DNA of 64,000 nt. It comes from an uncultured Pelagibacteraceae bacterium (GTDB taxonomy: Bacteria; Pseudomonadota; Alphaproteobacteria; Pelagibacterales; Pelagibacteraceae). A program made the translations under genes and the position numbers. The stretch lies in assembly GCA_902543535.1 (NCBI GenBank), contig CACBYG010000002.1:1-64000 (forward strand). Reading direction: 5' to 3'. The notes beneath the pieces are model-generated. The model was not told the DNA's origin. It worked only from the letters and a program-made list of their open reading frames with translations, and did no database searches. Shown here piece by piece: positions 29,924 through 39,449 of this stretch; position 1 is the stretch's first letter; each line of letters begins with the position of its first letter.

Positions 29924-29941
29924 AACTACTTAAAAGTAGTT
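29924..29941. other. 18-bp perfect palindrome upstream of topA
   Basis: AACTACTT and AAGTAGTT (8-bp arms) flank AA in the 37-bp gap between plsY and topA. On the minus strand it lies ten bases before the topA ATG and ten after the plsY stop. It could form a hairpin ending plsY transcription, a leader hairpin next to the topA ribosome-binding region, or a protein-binding operator. It lacks a following T-tract long enough for a classical terminator. Confidence 0.4.
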
Positions 29942-29951
29942 GATAGTCAAT

Positions 29952-30530
29952 TTAATAAATTTTTGTCTTACTTTCTTCTTTATTTTTCAGACGTTTAATA
30001 TTTTCTCTGTGAGTATAAAATATCAATACAAACATAATTCCAAAAAAAAGTGCATTACTCATTTGATCATTAAAAAAAATATATAGTGGTACCGTTAGCG
30101 AACCAATAAGTGATGACAAAGAAGAATACTTTGATACTAAAAAAACTAGTAACCAAGACACACAAAAAATAAAACCTAAAAAAATATTTATAGTAAACAA
30201 TATGCCCACATATGTGGCGACACCCTTACCACCTTTAAACTTTAACCAAATAGGGAAAACATGACCTAAAAAAGCACAAAGAGATGAAATATAAATTAAT
30301 TCTGGATGATTAATTTTTACATATAGTACAGGGAGTATAGCTTTCATAGCATCTAACAAAAGGGTAGAATAGCCTATTAATTTATTGCCCGTTCTTAATG
30401 CATTTGTTGCACCTATATTGCCAGATCCAATTCCTCTTATATCTTTTTTTAAAAAAATTTTTGTTAGTATAAATCCAAATGGTATAGAACCCATCAGGTA
30501 TGAGATTATACCTATAGTTAAAAATTCCAT
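29952..30530 (-). CDS. plsY: Glycerol-3-phosphate acyltransferase PlsY
   Basis: Inner-membrane enzyme that acylates glycerol 3-phosphate with acyl phosphate, the first step of phospholipid synthesis in the PlsX/PlsY route. The protein is 192 aa with about five hydrophobic segments. The three conserved motifs are visible: GSIPFGFILTKIF (about residues 15-27), GSGNIGATNALRTGN (36-50), and GHVFPIWLKFKGGKGVATYVG (about 89-109). It lies 2 bp after the pyrC-like gene. plsX is not in the window. Confidence 0.96.
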   Translation of the reverse strand: MEFLTIGIISYLMGSIPFGFILTKIFLKKDIRGIGSGNIGATNALRTGNKLIGYSTLLLDAMKAILPVLYVKINHPELIYISSLCAFLGHVFPIWLKFKGGKGVATYVGILFTINIFLGFIFCVSWLLVFLVSKYSSLSSLIGSLTVPLYIFFNDQMSNALFFGIMFVLIFYTHRENIKRLKNKEESKTKIY

Positions 30531-30532
30531 TT

Positions 30533-31819
30533 TTATACTTTAAATAATTCCTGACCTTTTACAAACGTATTGGTTACTTTTCCTTGTAATTTTTTATCCT
30601 CTATCGAGGTATTTTTTGATTTAGAGATTAAATTTTCTTTTTTAACGACCCAAGGTTTGTCTATATCAACAATACAAAAATCAGCTTCATTTCCAATAGA
30701 TAAGTTTCCTTTATTTATATTTAATATTTTTGCAGGATTTGATGTCAATGCTTGAATTATAGTATCCAGTTTAATAGATCCATTATGATATAATTCTAAG
30801 CTTAATGACAATAGCGTTTCAATACCTGATGCTCCGGTTGCAGCTTGAGAAAATGTTAATCTTTTAGACTCTTCATCTTCAGGTTTATGGTCTGAAACGA
30901 TTACATCAATTACGCCATCTTTTAATCCTTGGACCAATGATTCTCTATCTTCTTCTTTTCTAAGAGGAGGGGATAATTTTAAAAAAGTTCTAAAATCACC
31001 AATGTCATTTTCATTTAGAGATAAATTATTTATTGAAACTCCTGATGTAAATTTTATATCTTCTTTTCTTTGCTTTATGATATCAACAGACTTTGATGAG
31101 GAAAGTTGTGAGATGTGATATCTGCACTTAACCTTTTCAAGCAATGTCAAATCTCTTTCAATTATAATTCTTTCAGCAATATCTGGTATTCCAGATAGTC
31201 CAAGCTTTGAGGCAATTATTCCAGAATTAATCATACCGTTTTCTGATAAATGCAAATCTTCAGCGTGTTGCATAATTAAACAACCCAGGTCTTTAGCTGA
31301 ATTCATTATTCTGGACATTAGTTGTGTATTTTGAATAGTTTTGACGCCATCTGTAAATGCAATTATTCCTTTTTTGGCCAATAGACCAAATTCAGTCATG
31401 TTAGTTCCTTCGATATTATGAGTTAAAGATGCACAAGGAAAAATATTTATCTTAGATTTGTCTCTTCCTCTTCTTTTTAAAAAATCTACAATAGAAACAT
31501 TATCTATAATTGGATCTGTATTTGGCATAGTGACGACAGAAGTCACTCCACCAGATAAAGCAGCATTACTTAAAGTTCTAAAATTTTCTTTATATTCGTA
31601 ACCTGGTTCACCCACAAACACTCTCATATCTACAAGACCAGGAAAGATATATTTACCTTTTAAATCAATTGGTTTTTCTCGTGATGGAAGATTATTATTA
31701 TTTACTTTTTTACCTATTGCTTCGATCTTTCCACTTTCATCAATAATTAATCCACCATTTTCATTTAATGAATTGTGAGGATCTATAATATTTGCATTTA
31801 TAAAGTATTGTTTTTTCAT
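30533..31819 (-). CDS. pyrC: Dihydroorotase-like protein lacking the HxH metal motif (PyrC-type, possibly non-catalytic)
   Basis: Amidohydrolase-family protein, 428 aa, directly downstream of pyrB. Active dihydroorotases have a DxHxHxREPG motif; here the same place reads DMRVFVGEPG (residues 64-73), so both zinc-binding histidines of HxH are absent. Other landmarks remain: GGVTSVVTMPNTDP, QHAED, RYHISQLSS and VSDHKPEDEE, the last with the conserved Asp. A comparable non-catalytic dihydroorotase homologue is known from Pseudomonas, where it supports assembly of aspartate transcarbamoylase, and DMRVF-type sequences are, to my knowledge, common in alphaproteobacteria next to pyrB. I therefore infer a structural partner of PyrB, or a changed active site, with another dihydroorotase elsewhere. 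The gene symbol follows the family, not proven activity. Confidence 0.88.
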   Translation of the reverse strand: MKKQYFINANIIDPHNSLNENGGLIIDESGKIEAIGKKVNNNNLPSREKPIDLKGKYIFPGLVDMRVFVGEPGYEYKENFRTLSNAALSGGVTSVVTMPNTDPIIDNVSIVDFLKRRGRDKSKINIFPCASLTHNIEGTNMTEFGLLAKKGIIAFTDGVKTIQNTQLMSRIMNSAKDLGCLIMQHAEDLHLSENGMINSGIIASKLGLSGIPDIAERIIIERDLTLLEKVKCRYHISQLSSSKSVDIIKQRKEDIKFTSGVSINNLSLNENDIGDFRTFLKLSPPLRKEEDRESLVQGLKDGVIDVIVSDHKPEDEESKRLTFSQAATGASGIETLLSLSLELYHNGSIKLDTIIQALTSNPAKILNINKGNLSIGNEADFCIVDIDKPWVVKKENLISKSKNTSIEDKKLQGKVTNTFVKGQELFKV

Positions 31820-32761
31820 TTATTCACAAAATATTTTTAAACATGCCATTCTTACAGCTACACCAAGTTCAACCTGTTCCTTAATAACACTCTTATTAAT
31901 ATCATCAGCTAACCTCGTATCAATTTCTATACCCCTGTTCATTGGACCTGGATGCATAATAAGGGCATCAGATTTTGCATGATCTAATTTGTCTGGTGTT
32001 AATCCATAATATTCATAATATTCTCTATTAGATGATAAGAAAGAACTGGTCATTCTTTCATTTTGCAATCTCAACATCATTACAATGTCACAATCTTTCA
32101 GTCCTTTTTTCATATCAGTAAAAGTATTAACCCCAAATTTTTCTATTTCTTTTGGCATCAAGTTTGTAGGGGCAACTATATTTACCTCAGCTCCAAGCAT
32201 AGTTAACAAGTAAATATTTGATCTAGCTACACGTGAATGTAGAATATCTCCACATATTGCAATTTTTAATCCTTGGATTTTATCTTTTCTGTTAATTATT
32301 GTTAGTGCATCTAGTAACGCTTGGGTAGGATGTTCTCTGCGTCCATCTCCAGCATTCAATACTACACAATTAACTTTTTGTGAAAGAAGATTGCAAGCCC
32401 CTGAGTCTTGATGTCTAATAACTATTATATCTGGATGCATCGCATTTAAAGTCATAGCAGTGTCAATTAGTGTTTCACCTTTTTTAATTGCAGAATTACC
32501 CATGTTCATTGACATCACATCAGCTCCTAATCTTTTTCCAGCTAATTCAAACGAGCTTTGAGTTCTAGTTGATGGTTCAAAAAAAAGATTTATTTGAGTT
32601 TTGCCTCTTAAAACGTCAATTTTTTTATTCTTGCTTCGATTTACTTTTATAAAGGTTTGAGCTTCGTTAAGAATAATATTTATGTCACTAACTGATAAAT
32701 CTTGAATACCTAACAAATGTTTTTGAGAGATTTTAATAGCTTTATTGGTTTTAGATGCCAT
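31820..32761 (-). CDS. pyrB: Aspartate carbamoyltransferase catalytic subunit
   Basis: Forms carbamoyl-aspartate from carbamoyl phosphate and aspartate, the committed step of pyrimidine synthesis. From ATG 32761 ([10 protein letters not shown]) the protein is 313 aa. An ATG at 32800 would add 13 atypical residues encoded across an inverted repeat, so I prefer 32761. The carbamoyl-phosphate site [13 protein letters not shown], the [11 protein letters not shown] segment, [20 protein letters not shown] and the aspartate-loop MLRLQNERM are all present. It lies 1 bp before the pyrC-like gene. pyrE is elsewhere in the window (52543). No regulatory subunit gene pyrI is seen. Confidence 0.96.
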   Translation of the reverse strand: MASKTNKAIKISQKHLLGIQDLSVSDINIILNEAQTFIKVNRSKNKKIDVLRGKTQINLFFEPSTRTQSSFELAGKRLGADVMSMNMGNSAIKKGETLIDTAMTLNAMHPDIIVIRHQDSGACNLLSQKVNCVVLNAGDGRREHPTQALLDALTIINRKDKIQGLKIAICGDILHSRVARSNIYLLTMLGAEVNIVAPTNLMPKEIEKFGVNTFTDMKKGLKDCDIVMMLRLQNERMTSSFLSSNREYYEYYGLTPDKLDHAKSDALIMHPGPMNRGIEIDTRLADDINKSVIKEQVELGVAVRMACLKIFCE

Positions 32762-32768
32762 TAAAATT

Positions 32769-32791
32769 AACTCTATAACTATAATAGAGTT
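32769..32791. other. 23-bp inverted repeat upstream of pyrB
   Basis: AACTCTAT (32769-32776) and ATAGAGTT (32784-32791) are perfect complements around a 7-base loop. It sits in the ruvX-pyrB gap, seven bases before the preferred pyrB start. As RNA it could be a ruvX terminator, a pyrB leader hairpin near the ribosome-binding site, or an operator as DNA. Its position resembles that of the palindrome before topA. Confidence 0.4.
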
Positions 32792-32803
32792 ACTTGGCAA
32801 GCA

Positions 32804-33259
32804 TTAATTATTTAAAAAATCAATTGCTCCTTGAAGAATGAATGCAGCAGCATTCTGATCTATATTTTTTTCCCTTTTAGATACATTTATATCCAATTGA
32901 CTGGATAAATTAAACGCACCTACCGTTGAAAGTCTTTCATCCCATAGACAAACATCAATATCTAATTTCTTATCTAGATTGTTAGAGACATCATTAACTG
33001 ATTGAGCAGATCTACCTAAAGTTCCATCCATATTTAAAGGAAAACCTATTATTATTCCTTTTATATTATTTTCTTCAATAATAATTTTTAGTTCATTGAT
33101 TAAATTTTCTGCATTTGTTTTATTCAATGTTTTTAATGGAGTAGCGATAGATTGTTTTTCATCACAGATTGAAACACCAATTCTTTTAGAGCCAAGATCT
33201 AAACCAATTAATCTAGTGGTTTCTGACTGTTTTTTTTTTAGCTCTTCTATAGTGATCAT
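32804..33259 (-). CDS. ruvX: Putative pre-16S rRNA nuclease / Holliday junction resolvase-like YqgF
   Basis: RNase H-fold nuclease, implicated in 16S rRNA 5'-end maturation in E. coli. The protein is 151 aa. It shows LIGLDLGSKRIGVSICDEKQSIATPL (first catalytic Asp in LDLGSKRIG, about residue 21), GIIIGFPLNMDGTLGRSAQSV, and WDERLSTVGAFNL. It opens the minus-strand group leading to pyrB and is divergent from gatC across a 50-bp gap. Confidence 0.93.
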   Translation of the reverse strand: MITIEELKKKQSETTRLIGLDLGSKRIGVSICDEKQSIATPLKTLNKTNAENLINELKIIIEENNIKGIIIGFPLNMDGTLGRSAQSVNDVSNNLDKKLDIDVCLWDERLSTVGAFNLSSQLDINVSKREKNIDQNAAAFILQGAIDFLNN

Positions 33260-33263
33260 ATTG

Positions 33264-33296
33264 TATAATTATAACTTAAGTGATAGTTTGCGTCAT
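33264..33296 (-). promoter_or_regulatory. Divergent promoter region between ruvX and gatC
   Basis: TATAATTATA (33264-33273) is a palindrome that supplies a perfect TATAAT -10 hexamer on both strands. On the minus strand it is preceded at 17 bp by ATGACG (complement of 33291-33296), a fair -35, which would start ruvX transcription within a few bases of its ATG. On the plus strand the -35 would fall inside ruvX and is weak. Confidence 0.35.
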
Positions 33297-33309
33297 ATTT
33301 AATTATCAT

Positions 33310-33597
33310 ATGAGCATCGATCTTAAAACAATAAAGCACATATCTAAATTATCAAGAATTTCTGTTAATGAAAAAAAGGCAGAGAAACTTGCTGGTGATT
33401 TAAATTCTATTTTTGAATTTATTGAGAAACTTAATGAATTAAAGACAGATAATGTTCAACCTCTTACTTCTGTCGCTGAAACAACACTTAAACTAAGATC
33501 AGATGAAGTAAAAAGTAAAAATTTAAGAGAACAAATAATTAAAAATTCACCTCAAGAAAATGAGGATTATTTTGTAGTACCAAAGGTGATTGAATAA
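33310..33597 (+). CDS. gatC: Asp-tRNA(Asn)/Glu-tRNA(Gln) amidotransferase subunit C
   Basis: Small subunit that holds GatA and GatB together in the GatCAB amidotransferase, which makes Gln-tRNA(Gln) and/or Asn-tRNA(Asn) from mischarged tRNA. From ATG 33310 the protein is 95 aa ([23 protein letters not shown]), the usual length; an in-frame start at 33280 would add ten non-conserved residues. The conserved end [18 protein letters not shown] ... [10 protein letters not shown] is present. It overlaps gatA by one base. Confidence 0.96.
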   Translation: MSIDLKTIKHISKLSRISVNEKKAEKLAGDLNSIFEFIEKLNELKTDNVQPLTSVAETTLKLRSDEVKSKNLREQIIKNSPQENEDYFVVPKVIE

Positions 33598-35054
33598 TGT
33601 CTGATATTACAAAACAATCACTTTCAGAATTAATTAAAAATATTAAAGATAAAAAACTTTCATCTACTGAAGTTACAAAAGCATTTGTAGAAAGGTCTGA
33701 AAAATCCAAAGAGTTAAATGCCTATATAACAGAAGATTTTTCAGCTGCAATTGATAAAGCTAAAAGATTTGATGAAAAACCAAATTTAGATTTAAAATTA
33801 CCTGGTATACCAATGGCTGTTAAAGATTTATTTTGTACCAAAAATATTAAAACTACAGCAGGTAGTAAAATTTTGAATAACTTTATTCCTACATACGAGT
33901 CTACAGTTACTCAAAATATTTGGAATGAAGGAGCTATATTACTTGGTAAATTAAATTGTGATGAGTTTGCTATGGGATCATCAAATGAAACAAGTTTTTT
34001 TGGAAATGTACAAAATCCAATTGATAAAGATTTAGTTCCTGGTGGATCCTCAGGTGGTTCATCATCAGCTGTTGCTGCACAATTAACACCAATCACTATA
34101 GGTACAGACACTGGTGGTTCAATTAGGCAACCAGCATCTTTTACAGGGACTGTAGGCTTAAAGCCAACTTACGGAAGTTGTTCAAGATATGGAATTGTAG
34201 CATTTGCGTCTTCATTAGATCAAGCTGGACCAATGGCTCAAAACGTTAAAGATTGTGCATTATTACAAGAGGTTATTAGTTCTTATGATGAAAAAGATTC
34301 TACTTCTATTGATTTTAAAAGAAACAATTACAGCAAAGAATTAACCAATAATATCAAAGGGAAAAAAATAGGTATTCCTAAAGAATATAGAGTAGATGGC
34401 ATGCCTAAAGAAATAGAAGATCTTTGGAAGAAAGGTATTGATTATGTAAAAGATTGTGGTGCAGAAATTATAGATATTTCACTACCTCACACTAATTATG
34501 CTTTACCCACTTATTATATTGTAGCTCCCGCAGAAGCTTCATCTAATCTTGCGCGATATGATGGTGTTAAATATGGATTTAGAGCTGATGGAGAAAATTT
34601 GATAGATATGTATGAGAAAACTAGATCTGAAGGTTTTGGAGCAGAAGTTCAAAGAAGAATAATGATTGGGACTTATGTTTTATCATCAGGATATTACGAT
34701 GCATATTATCTTAAGGCTCAAAAAGTAAGAAAGCTTATTAAAAATGATTTTGATGAAGCTTATAAAAAAGTTGATGCTATATTAACTCCATCAACTCCGA
34801 GTTCAGCGTTCAAAATAGGTGAAAAGACAAATGATCCTGTTTCGATGTATTTAAACGATATTTTTACAGTTCCAGTAAATTTGGCAGGTTTGCCTGGAAT
34901 TTCAATACCTGCTGGTCATGATGCAAAAGGTTATCCTTTAGGACTACAAATAATTGGAAAAGCATTTGATGAACAAAATTTATTAAACATCGCATATGCA
35001 ATGGAAGAAAAGATTAATTTTAAAAATAAAATTACTGATTGGTGGATAAAATGA
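33597..35054 (+). CDS. gatA: Asp-tRNA(Asn)/Glu-tRNA(Gln) amidotransferase subunit A
   Basis: Glutaminase of GatCAB; releases ammonia that is channelled to GatB. The protein is 485 aa, with the amidase-signature Ser-cisSer-Lys triad at K76 (MAVKDLF), S151 ([11 protein letters not shown]) and S175 ([12 protein letters not shown]). The spacing of these three is the same as in characterised GatA. It also has the [15 protein letters not shown] end. It overlaps gatC by one base and gatB by four (ATGA). Confidence 0.98.
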   Translation: MSDITKQSLSELIKNIKDKKLSSTEVTKAFVERSEKSKELNAYITEDFSAAIDKAKRFDEKPNLDLKLPGIPMAVKDLFCTKNIKTTAGSKILNNFIPTYESTVTQNIWNEGAILLGKLNCDEFAMGSSNETSFFGNVQNPIDKDLVPGGSSGGSSSAVAAQLTPITIGTDTGGSIRQPASFTGTVGLKPTYGSCSRYGIVAFASSLDQAGPMAQNVKDCALLQEVISSYDEKDSTSIDFKRNNYSKELTNNIKGKKIGIPKEYRVDGMPKEIEDLWKKGIDYVKDCGAEIIDISLPHTNYALPTYYIVAPAEASSNLARYDGVKYGFRADGENLIDMYEKTRSEGFGAEVQRRIMIGTYVLSSGYYDAYYLKAQKVRKLIKNDFDEAYKKVDAILTPSTPSSAFKIGEKTNDPVSMYLNDIFTVPVNLAGLPGISIPAGHDAKGYPLGLQIIGKAFDEQNLLNIAYAMEEKINFKNKITDWWIK

Positions 35055-36514
35055 GTAAAGATAAATCAGAGTATCTAATCAATAGAAAAGATAATCAATA
35101 TGAAGTTGTAATAGGCTTAGAGGTTCATGCTCAAGTTACTTCAGAATCAAAGTTATTTTCAACATCATCAACTAAATTTGGTGCAGAACCCAATACTCAG
35201 GTAAGTTTAGTAGATGCTGCTTTGCCTGGTATGTTGCCAGTTATAAATGAATATTGTGTAAAACAGGCAATAAAAACTGGTATAGGACTAAAAGCCAAAA
35301 TAAATAAACGATCTGTTTTTGATAGAAAAAATTACTTTTATGCGGATTTACCCCAAGGATATCAAATATCTCAATTTAAAGATCCAATTGTTGGTGAAGG
35401 TAAAGTTATATTAGATATGCCGGATGGTCAAAAAGAGGTTGGTATTGAAAGATTACACTTAGAGCAAGACGCGGGTAAAAGCATACATGATTTAGACCCA
35501 AAAAATACATTTGTTGATCTTAATAGATCAGGCGTTGCCTTAATGGAAATTGTTAGTAAACCAGATTTAAGATCACCAGATGAAGTAAATGCTTATGTAA
35601 AAAAATTAAGATCAATAATGAGATATCTTGGAACGTGTGACGGGAATATGCAAGAGGGTTCATTAAGAGCTGATGTGAATGTTTCTGTTAGAAGAAAAGG
35701 CACAAAAGAATTTGGAACTAGATGTGAAATTAAAAATGTAAACTCAATAAAATTTATGCAAATGGCTATTGAATACGAAGCTAATAGACAAGTAGATCTT
35801 ATCGAAGAAGGACAATCTATTGATCAAGAGACTAGACTTTTTGATACTAAAAAAAATGAGACAAGATCAATGCGATCAAAAGAAGATGCACATGATTATA
35901 GATATTTTCCTGATCCAGATCTTTTGCCTCTAGAAGTTTCAGATGATTTTATAGAAAAGTTAAAATTAGAAATTCCAGAGTTACCTGATGAAAAGAAAAA
36001 AAGATTTATTGAAAAATTCAAACTATCTCCTTATGAGGCAACTATTTTAGTTTCAGATAATGAAACCTCTAATTATTTTGAAAATGTAATAAAAAAATCA
36101 GATGTGAAACTTGCTACTAACTGGATAATTGGTGAGTTGTTTGCTGCTTTAAATGAAAAGAATCTAGAAATCACTGAAAGCCCCATAAGTGCAGGTAATT
36201 TATCAAAATTAATAAATTTAATTAAAGATGGAACTATTTCTGGGAAAATAGCTAAAATTGTTTTTGAAAACATGATGGAGGGGGACAAAGACCCAAAAAA
36301 AATAGTCGAAGAAAAAGGATTAAAACAAGAAAGTGATCCTAAAGCTCTAGAAACACTAATTGATAAAGTTATCGATGATAACCGAGAAAAAGCCACTGAA
36401 TACAAATCAGGTAAAGTAAAATTATTTGGTTTTTTTGTTGGACAAGTAATGAAAGTATCAGGTGGAAAAGCTAACCCTCAATTAGTAAATGAGATTTTAA
36501 AGAAGAAACTTTAA
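35051..36514 (+). CDS. gatB: Asp-tRNA(Asn)/Glu-tRNA(Gln) amidotransferase subunit B
   Basis: Kinase/transamidase of GatCAB: activates the Glu or Asp on tRNA with ATP and accepts ammonia from GatA. The ATG 35051 overlaps the gatA stop (ATGA) and gives 487 aa; an ATG at 35039 would add four residues. It shows [41 protein letters not shown], and [25 protein letters not shown]. The C-terminal YqeY-like helical tail is present, ending [11 protein letters not shown]. It completes the gatCAB operon. Confidence 0.98.
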   Translation: MSKDKSEYLINRKDNQYEVVIGLEVHAQVTSESKLFSTSSTKFGAEPNTQVSLVDAALPGMLPVINEYCVKQAIKTGIGLKAKINKRSVFDRKNYFYADLPQGYQISQFKDPIVGEGKVILDMPDGQKEVGIERLHLEQDAGKSIHDLDPKNTFVDLNRSGVALMEIVSKPDLRSPDEVNAYVKKLRSIMRYLGTCDGNMQEGSLRADVNVSVRRKGTKEFGTRCEIKNVNSIKFMQMAIEYEANRQVDLIEEGQSIDQETRLFDTKKNETRSMRSKEDAHDYRYFPDPDLLPLEVSDDFIEKLKLEIPELPDEKKKRFIEKFKLSPYEATILVSDNETSNYFENVIKKSDVKLATNWIIGELFAALNEKNLEITESPISAGNLSKLINLIKDGTISGKIAKIVFENMMEGDKDPKKIVEEKGLKQESDPKALETLIDKVIDDNREKATEYKSGKVKLFGFFVGQVMKVSGGKANPQLVNEILKKKL

Positions 36515-36519
36515 AGTTT

Positions 36520-37167
36520 ATGGGTTCAGACCTTAATATTACAAAAGAGCTGCAAGATTATATTTTAGAATATGGACATAATCTTCACCCAGTTCAAAAA
36601 GAAATAATTGAGTACAATACATCACTTGGTGATATAAAAAGAATGCAGATATCAATCTCACAAACTCAATTACTTCATCTAATTATTAAAGTTTCCAACA
36701 TAAAAAAAGTATTAGAAATTGGCACATTTACAGGTTTAAGTACTTTATCTATGTCACTAGCGTTACCTGATGATGGCAAAATAATTGCCTTAGATAAAAA
36801 TGAGCAAACAAATAAAGTTGCTATTAATTTTTTTAAAAAAGCAAAACAAGATCATAAAATTACAACTTTAATTAAACCAGCTCTAGAGAGTTTAGATGAA
36901 ATTAAAGAAAAATTTGAACTCATATTCATAGATGCCGATAAAGGAAACTATAAAGAATATTATGAAAGATCATTGAGTTTGCTTGAGACAAGTGGCTTAA
37001 TTATAATTGATAATGTCCTTTGGTATGGAGAAGTGGCAAAGAAAAACGAACATGACAAAATTACTAAAACCATTAAAAACTTTAACGAATTTGTCTCTAA
37101 CGATAAAAGAGTAGAGAAAACCATAATTCCTCTAGGGGATGGAATGACTATATGTAGGAAATTGTAA
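36520..37167 (+). CDS. Class I SAM-dependent O-methyltransferase (catechol/caffeoyl-CoA type)
   Basis: Predicted methyltransferase of the O-methyltransferase family 3 fold. The protein is 215 aa. SAM-binding motif I is VLEIGTFTGLSTLSMSLALPDDGKIIALDKNE (about residues 66-97) and the metal/substrate motif is LIFIDADKGNYKEYYERSLSLLETSGLIIIDNVLWYGEVA (about 139-178), as in catechol-type enzymes. The substrate is unknown; relatives act on catechols, and one bacterial relative (TrmR) acts on wobble uridine of tRNA. The next gene, trhO, makes 5-hydroxyuridine at U34, and the stop/start overlap is one base. A tRNA 5-methoxyuridine role is a reasonable inference. Confidence 0.85.
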   Translation: MGSDLNITKELQDYILEYGHNLHPVQKEIIEYNTSLGDIKRMQISISQTQLLHLIIKVSNIKKVLEIGTFTGLSTLSMSLALPDDGKIIALDKNEQTNKVAINFFKKAKQDHKITTLIKPALESLDEIKEKFELIFIDADKGNYKEYYERSLSLLETSGLIIIDNVLWYGEVAKKNEHDKITKTIKNFNEFVSNDKRVEKTIIPLGDGMTICRKL

Positions 37168-38072
37168 TGTACGAAGTATTTGGTTTCTATAGGTTTTTAA
37201 ATATTAAGTATTTAAAAAAAAATAAGAGATTGATAAATGAAGTTTTAATAAAAAATAATATACGAGGAACAGTAATAATTTCAAAAGAAGGCGTAAATGG
37301 TACTATTTCTGGTAAAGGACCAGATATTAAAAATACTATTAATAAGTTAAAAAAAATCTTAAAATTTAAAGATTTTAATAGTTTCAATAAATCAAAAAGT
37401 TTGTTTCAACCGTTTCATAAACCTAGAGTGAAAATTAAGACTGAGGTTGTTCCTATGAACTTAAAAATTAGTCAAATGATAAAAAAAAAAGACAGTCATG
37501 TTGACCCAAACAAATGGAATAAATTAATAAGGAATAAAAAAACACTTGTTATTGATACTAGAAAACCATTTGAATATGATGTTGGTACTTTTAAAGGTTC
37601 TACAAATCCAAATATTGATAATTTTAGGGATTTTCCAAAATATTTAAAAAATCTTAAAAAAAATCAACCTATCGCAATGTTTTGTACTGGTGGAATTCGT
37701 TGTGAAAAAGCTTCAGTTTATCTAGAAAAAAAAGGGTTTAGCAATGTGTATCAATTAAAAGGTGGTATTTTAAATTATTTAAAAAAGACAAATCAAAAAA
37801 AAAGTTTATGGAAAGGTGAATGTTTTGTTTTTGATAACAGAGTAAGTTTAAAACATGGTCTAAAATCTGGTTCTTATTCAATTTGTAGCGGTTGTAGAAA
37901 GCCAGTTTCTCCAAAAAATAAAAATTCAGAAAAATATGAAGAGGGTGTTTCATGTCCAAATTGTCACGATAAATTAACTGATCAACAAAAAACAAGATTT
38001 AGAATGAGACAAAAGCAAATTAACCTTGCTAAAAAAGTTGGAAAAAGACATATCTTCCAAAAAGAATATTAA
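37167..38072 (+). CDS. trhO: tRNA uridine(34) hydroxylase, rhodanese-domain (UPF0176/YceA family)
   Basis: Family member of TrhO, which hydroxylates uridine 34 in tRNA using molecular oxygen. The protein is 301 aa. The N-terminal ferredoxin-like domain opens YEVFGFYRFLNI and has IISKEGVNGTISG. The rhodanese domain begins LVIDTRKPFEYDVGTFKGS and carries the conserved cysteine C173 in MFCTGGIRCEKA, with C179 in the same motif. The C-terminal zinc-like segment has CSGCRKPV and CPNCHDKL. It is coupled to the O-methyltransferase by a one-base overlap, matching successive steps toward 5-methoxyuridine. Confidence 0.92.
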   Translation: MYEVFGFYRFLNIKYLKKNKRLINEVLIKNNIRGTVIISKEGVNGTISGKGPDIKNTINKLKKILKFKDFNSFNKSKSLFQPFHKPRVKIKTEVVPMNLKISQMIKKKDSHVDPNKWNKLIRNKKTLVIDTRKPFEYDVGTFKGSTNPNIDNFRDFPKYLKNLKKNQPIAMFCTGGIRCEKASVYLEKKGFSNVYQLKGGILNYLKKTNQKKSLWKGECFVFDNRVSLKHGLKSGSYSICSGCRKPVSPKNKNSEKYEEGVSCPNCHDKLTDQQKTRFRMRQKQINLAKKVGKRHIFQKEY

Positions 38073-38090
38073 CAACATTTAACAAACTAG

Positions 38091-39428
38091 ATGAATTTAT
38101 TAAAAGATGAGGTTTCAACACTAGTTAGAAAGCTTGCAATACCAGCCAGTATAGGAACGCTTTTTCAAACCTTATATACAATAGTTGATACTTTTTATGC
38201 TGGAAAAATATCTCCAGAAGCGCTTTCTGCTTTAAGTAAGTCATTTCCAATTTTCTTTATAATAATTGCCACATCTATTGGTGTTACAGTAGCTGGTACA
38301 TCTTTGATTGGTAGTAGTATTGGAGAGAAAAATGAAAAAAATGTTATAGGTTATTTTGTAAACGTTATTTTCTATGCAATAATTATTTCGTTAATCGTAT
38401 CAATACTTGGTTTTACATTTGGTGAAAAAGTATTTCTATTAATGAATTCAACGACAGAGGTCACCAGTCTGGGTCTTAAATATATAAATATAATTTTCTT
38501 GGGTACAATATTGTTTATTTTAGTTGTAGCACTAAATTCTTTTTTACACGCAGAAGGAGACACAGTAACATATAGAAATGCTTTAATTTTATCTTTTTTC
38601 CTGAATATAATCTTAAATCCTATTTTTATTTTTGGTTTTTTATTTATACCAGCTTTAGGAATATCAGGAATTGGTGTAGCAACACTAATTGCTCAATTTG
38701 TTTCTCTTTTAATTGTACTTAGAAAAATTCTTACTAATGAAAGAATAAAGAAAATTACTTTTAATTATTTTAAAGTAAAATATTTTTTTCTAAAAAATAT
38801 TTTCTTTCAATCTATGCCAATAACAGTTGCTATTTTAGGATACTCAGTGGCTGCTGCTATTGTTTTTACTTATGTTGGTTTTTCTAGCGAATATGCAGTA
38901 GCAGGTTATGGGTCTGCAACTAGAATCGAACAGGTTGTTTTACTTCCTATATTAGGAATAAATACAGCAATTATTTCTATAATTGCTCAAAATATTGGAG
39001 CTAAATATTATAAGCGAGTTGAACAATCATATTTTACATCAGTAAAATACGGTTTGTATTTAATGTTATTCTCAGGTGTTCTTGTATATTTAAGTGCTGA
39101 CATTGTTCCAAAATTCTTCTCCTCTAATTCTGAAGTAATCGCATATGGTTCTATGTACTTAAAAATATCAGCCTTCATCTTACCAGCATATCCAATTTTC
39201 TTTCTTTCAAATGGCTTTTTTATGGCTTTAAAAAAATCAGAAAAAGCCATGTTAAATAATATTATAAGAAACGTTATAGTACCCATATTGTCATTTCATA
39301 TTGCCAGATATATTAACGCAGATTTTAAAACATTTTTTTATATTTGGGCCACATTTCAATGGTCGATATCAATTATTTTATTTTTTTACGTTAAATATTA
39401 TATAAAAAATAAATTAGTCACGACATAA
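38091..39428 (+). CDS. MATE family efflux transporter
   Basis: Inner-membrane antiporter that exports drugs or metabolites using a Na+ or H+ gradient. The protein is 445 aa, with about 12 hydrophobic segments in two homologous halves. The family opening is KLAIPASIGTLFQTLYTIVDTFYAG (about residues 15-39). LNSFLHAEGDT and the second-half GYGSATRIEQVVLLPILGINTAIISIIAQNIGAKYYKR are also typical of DinF/NorM-like members. The substrate cannot be predicted. It follows trhO by 18 bp and precedes the nuclease-like gene by 21 bp. Confidence 0.92.
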   Translation: MNLLKDEVSTLVRKLAIPASIGTLFQTLYTIVDTFYAGKISPEALSALSKSFPIFFIIIATSIGVTVAGTSLIGSSIGEKNEKNVIGYFVNVIFYAIIISLIVSILGFTFGEKVFLLMNSTTEVTSLGLKYINIIFLGTILFILVVALNSFLHAEGDTVTYRNALILSFFLNIILNPIFIFGFLFIPALGISGIGVATLIAQFVSLLIVLRKILTNERIKKITFNYFKVKYFFLKNIFFQSMPITVAILGYSVAAAIVFTYVGFSSEYAVAGYGSATRIEQVVLLPILGINTAIISIIAQNIGAKYYKRVEQSYFTSVKYGLYLMLFSGVLVYLSADIVPKFFSSNSEVIAYGSMYLKISAFILPAYPIFFLSNGFFMALKKSEKAMLNNIIRNVIVPILSFHIARYINADFKTFFYIWATFQWSISIILFFYVKYYIKNKLVTT

Positions 39429-39449
39429 TTTGATCTAAATTACTTAAAG

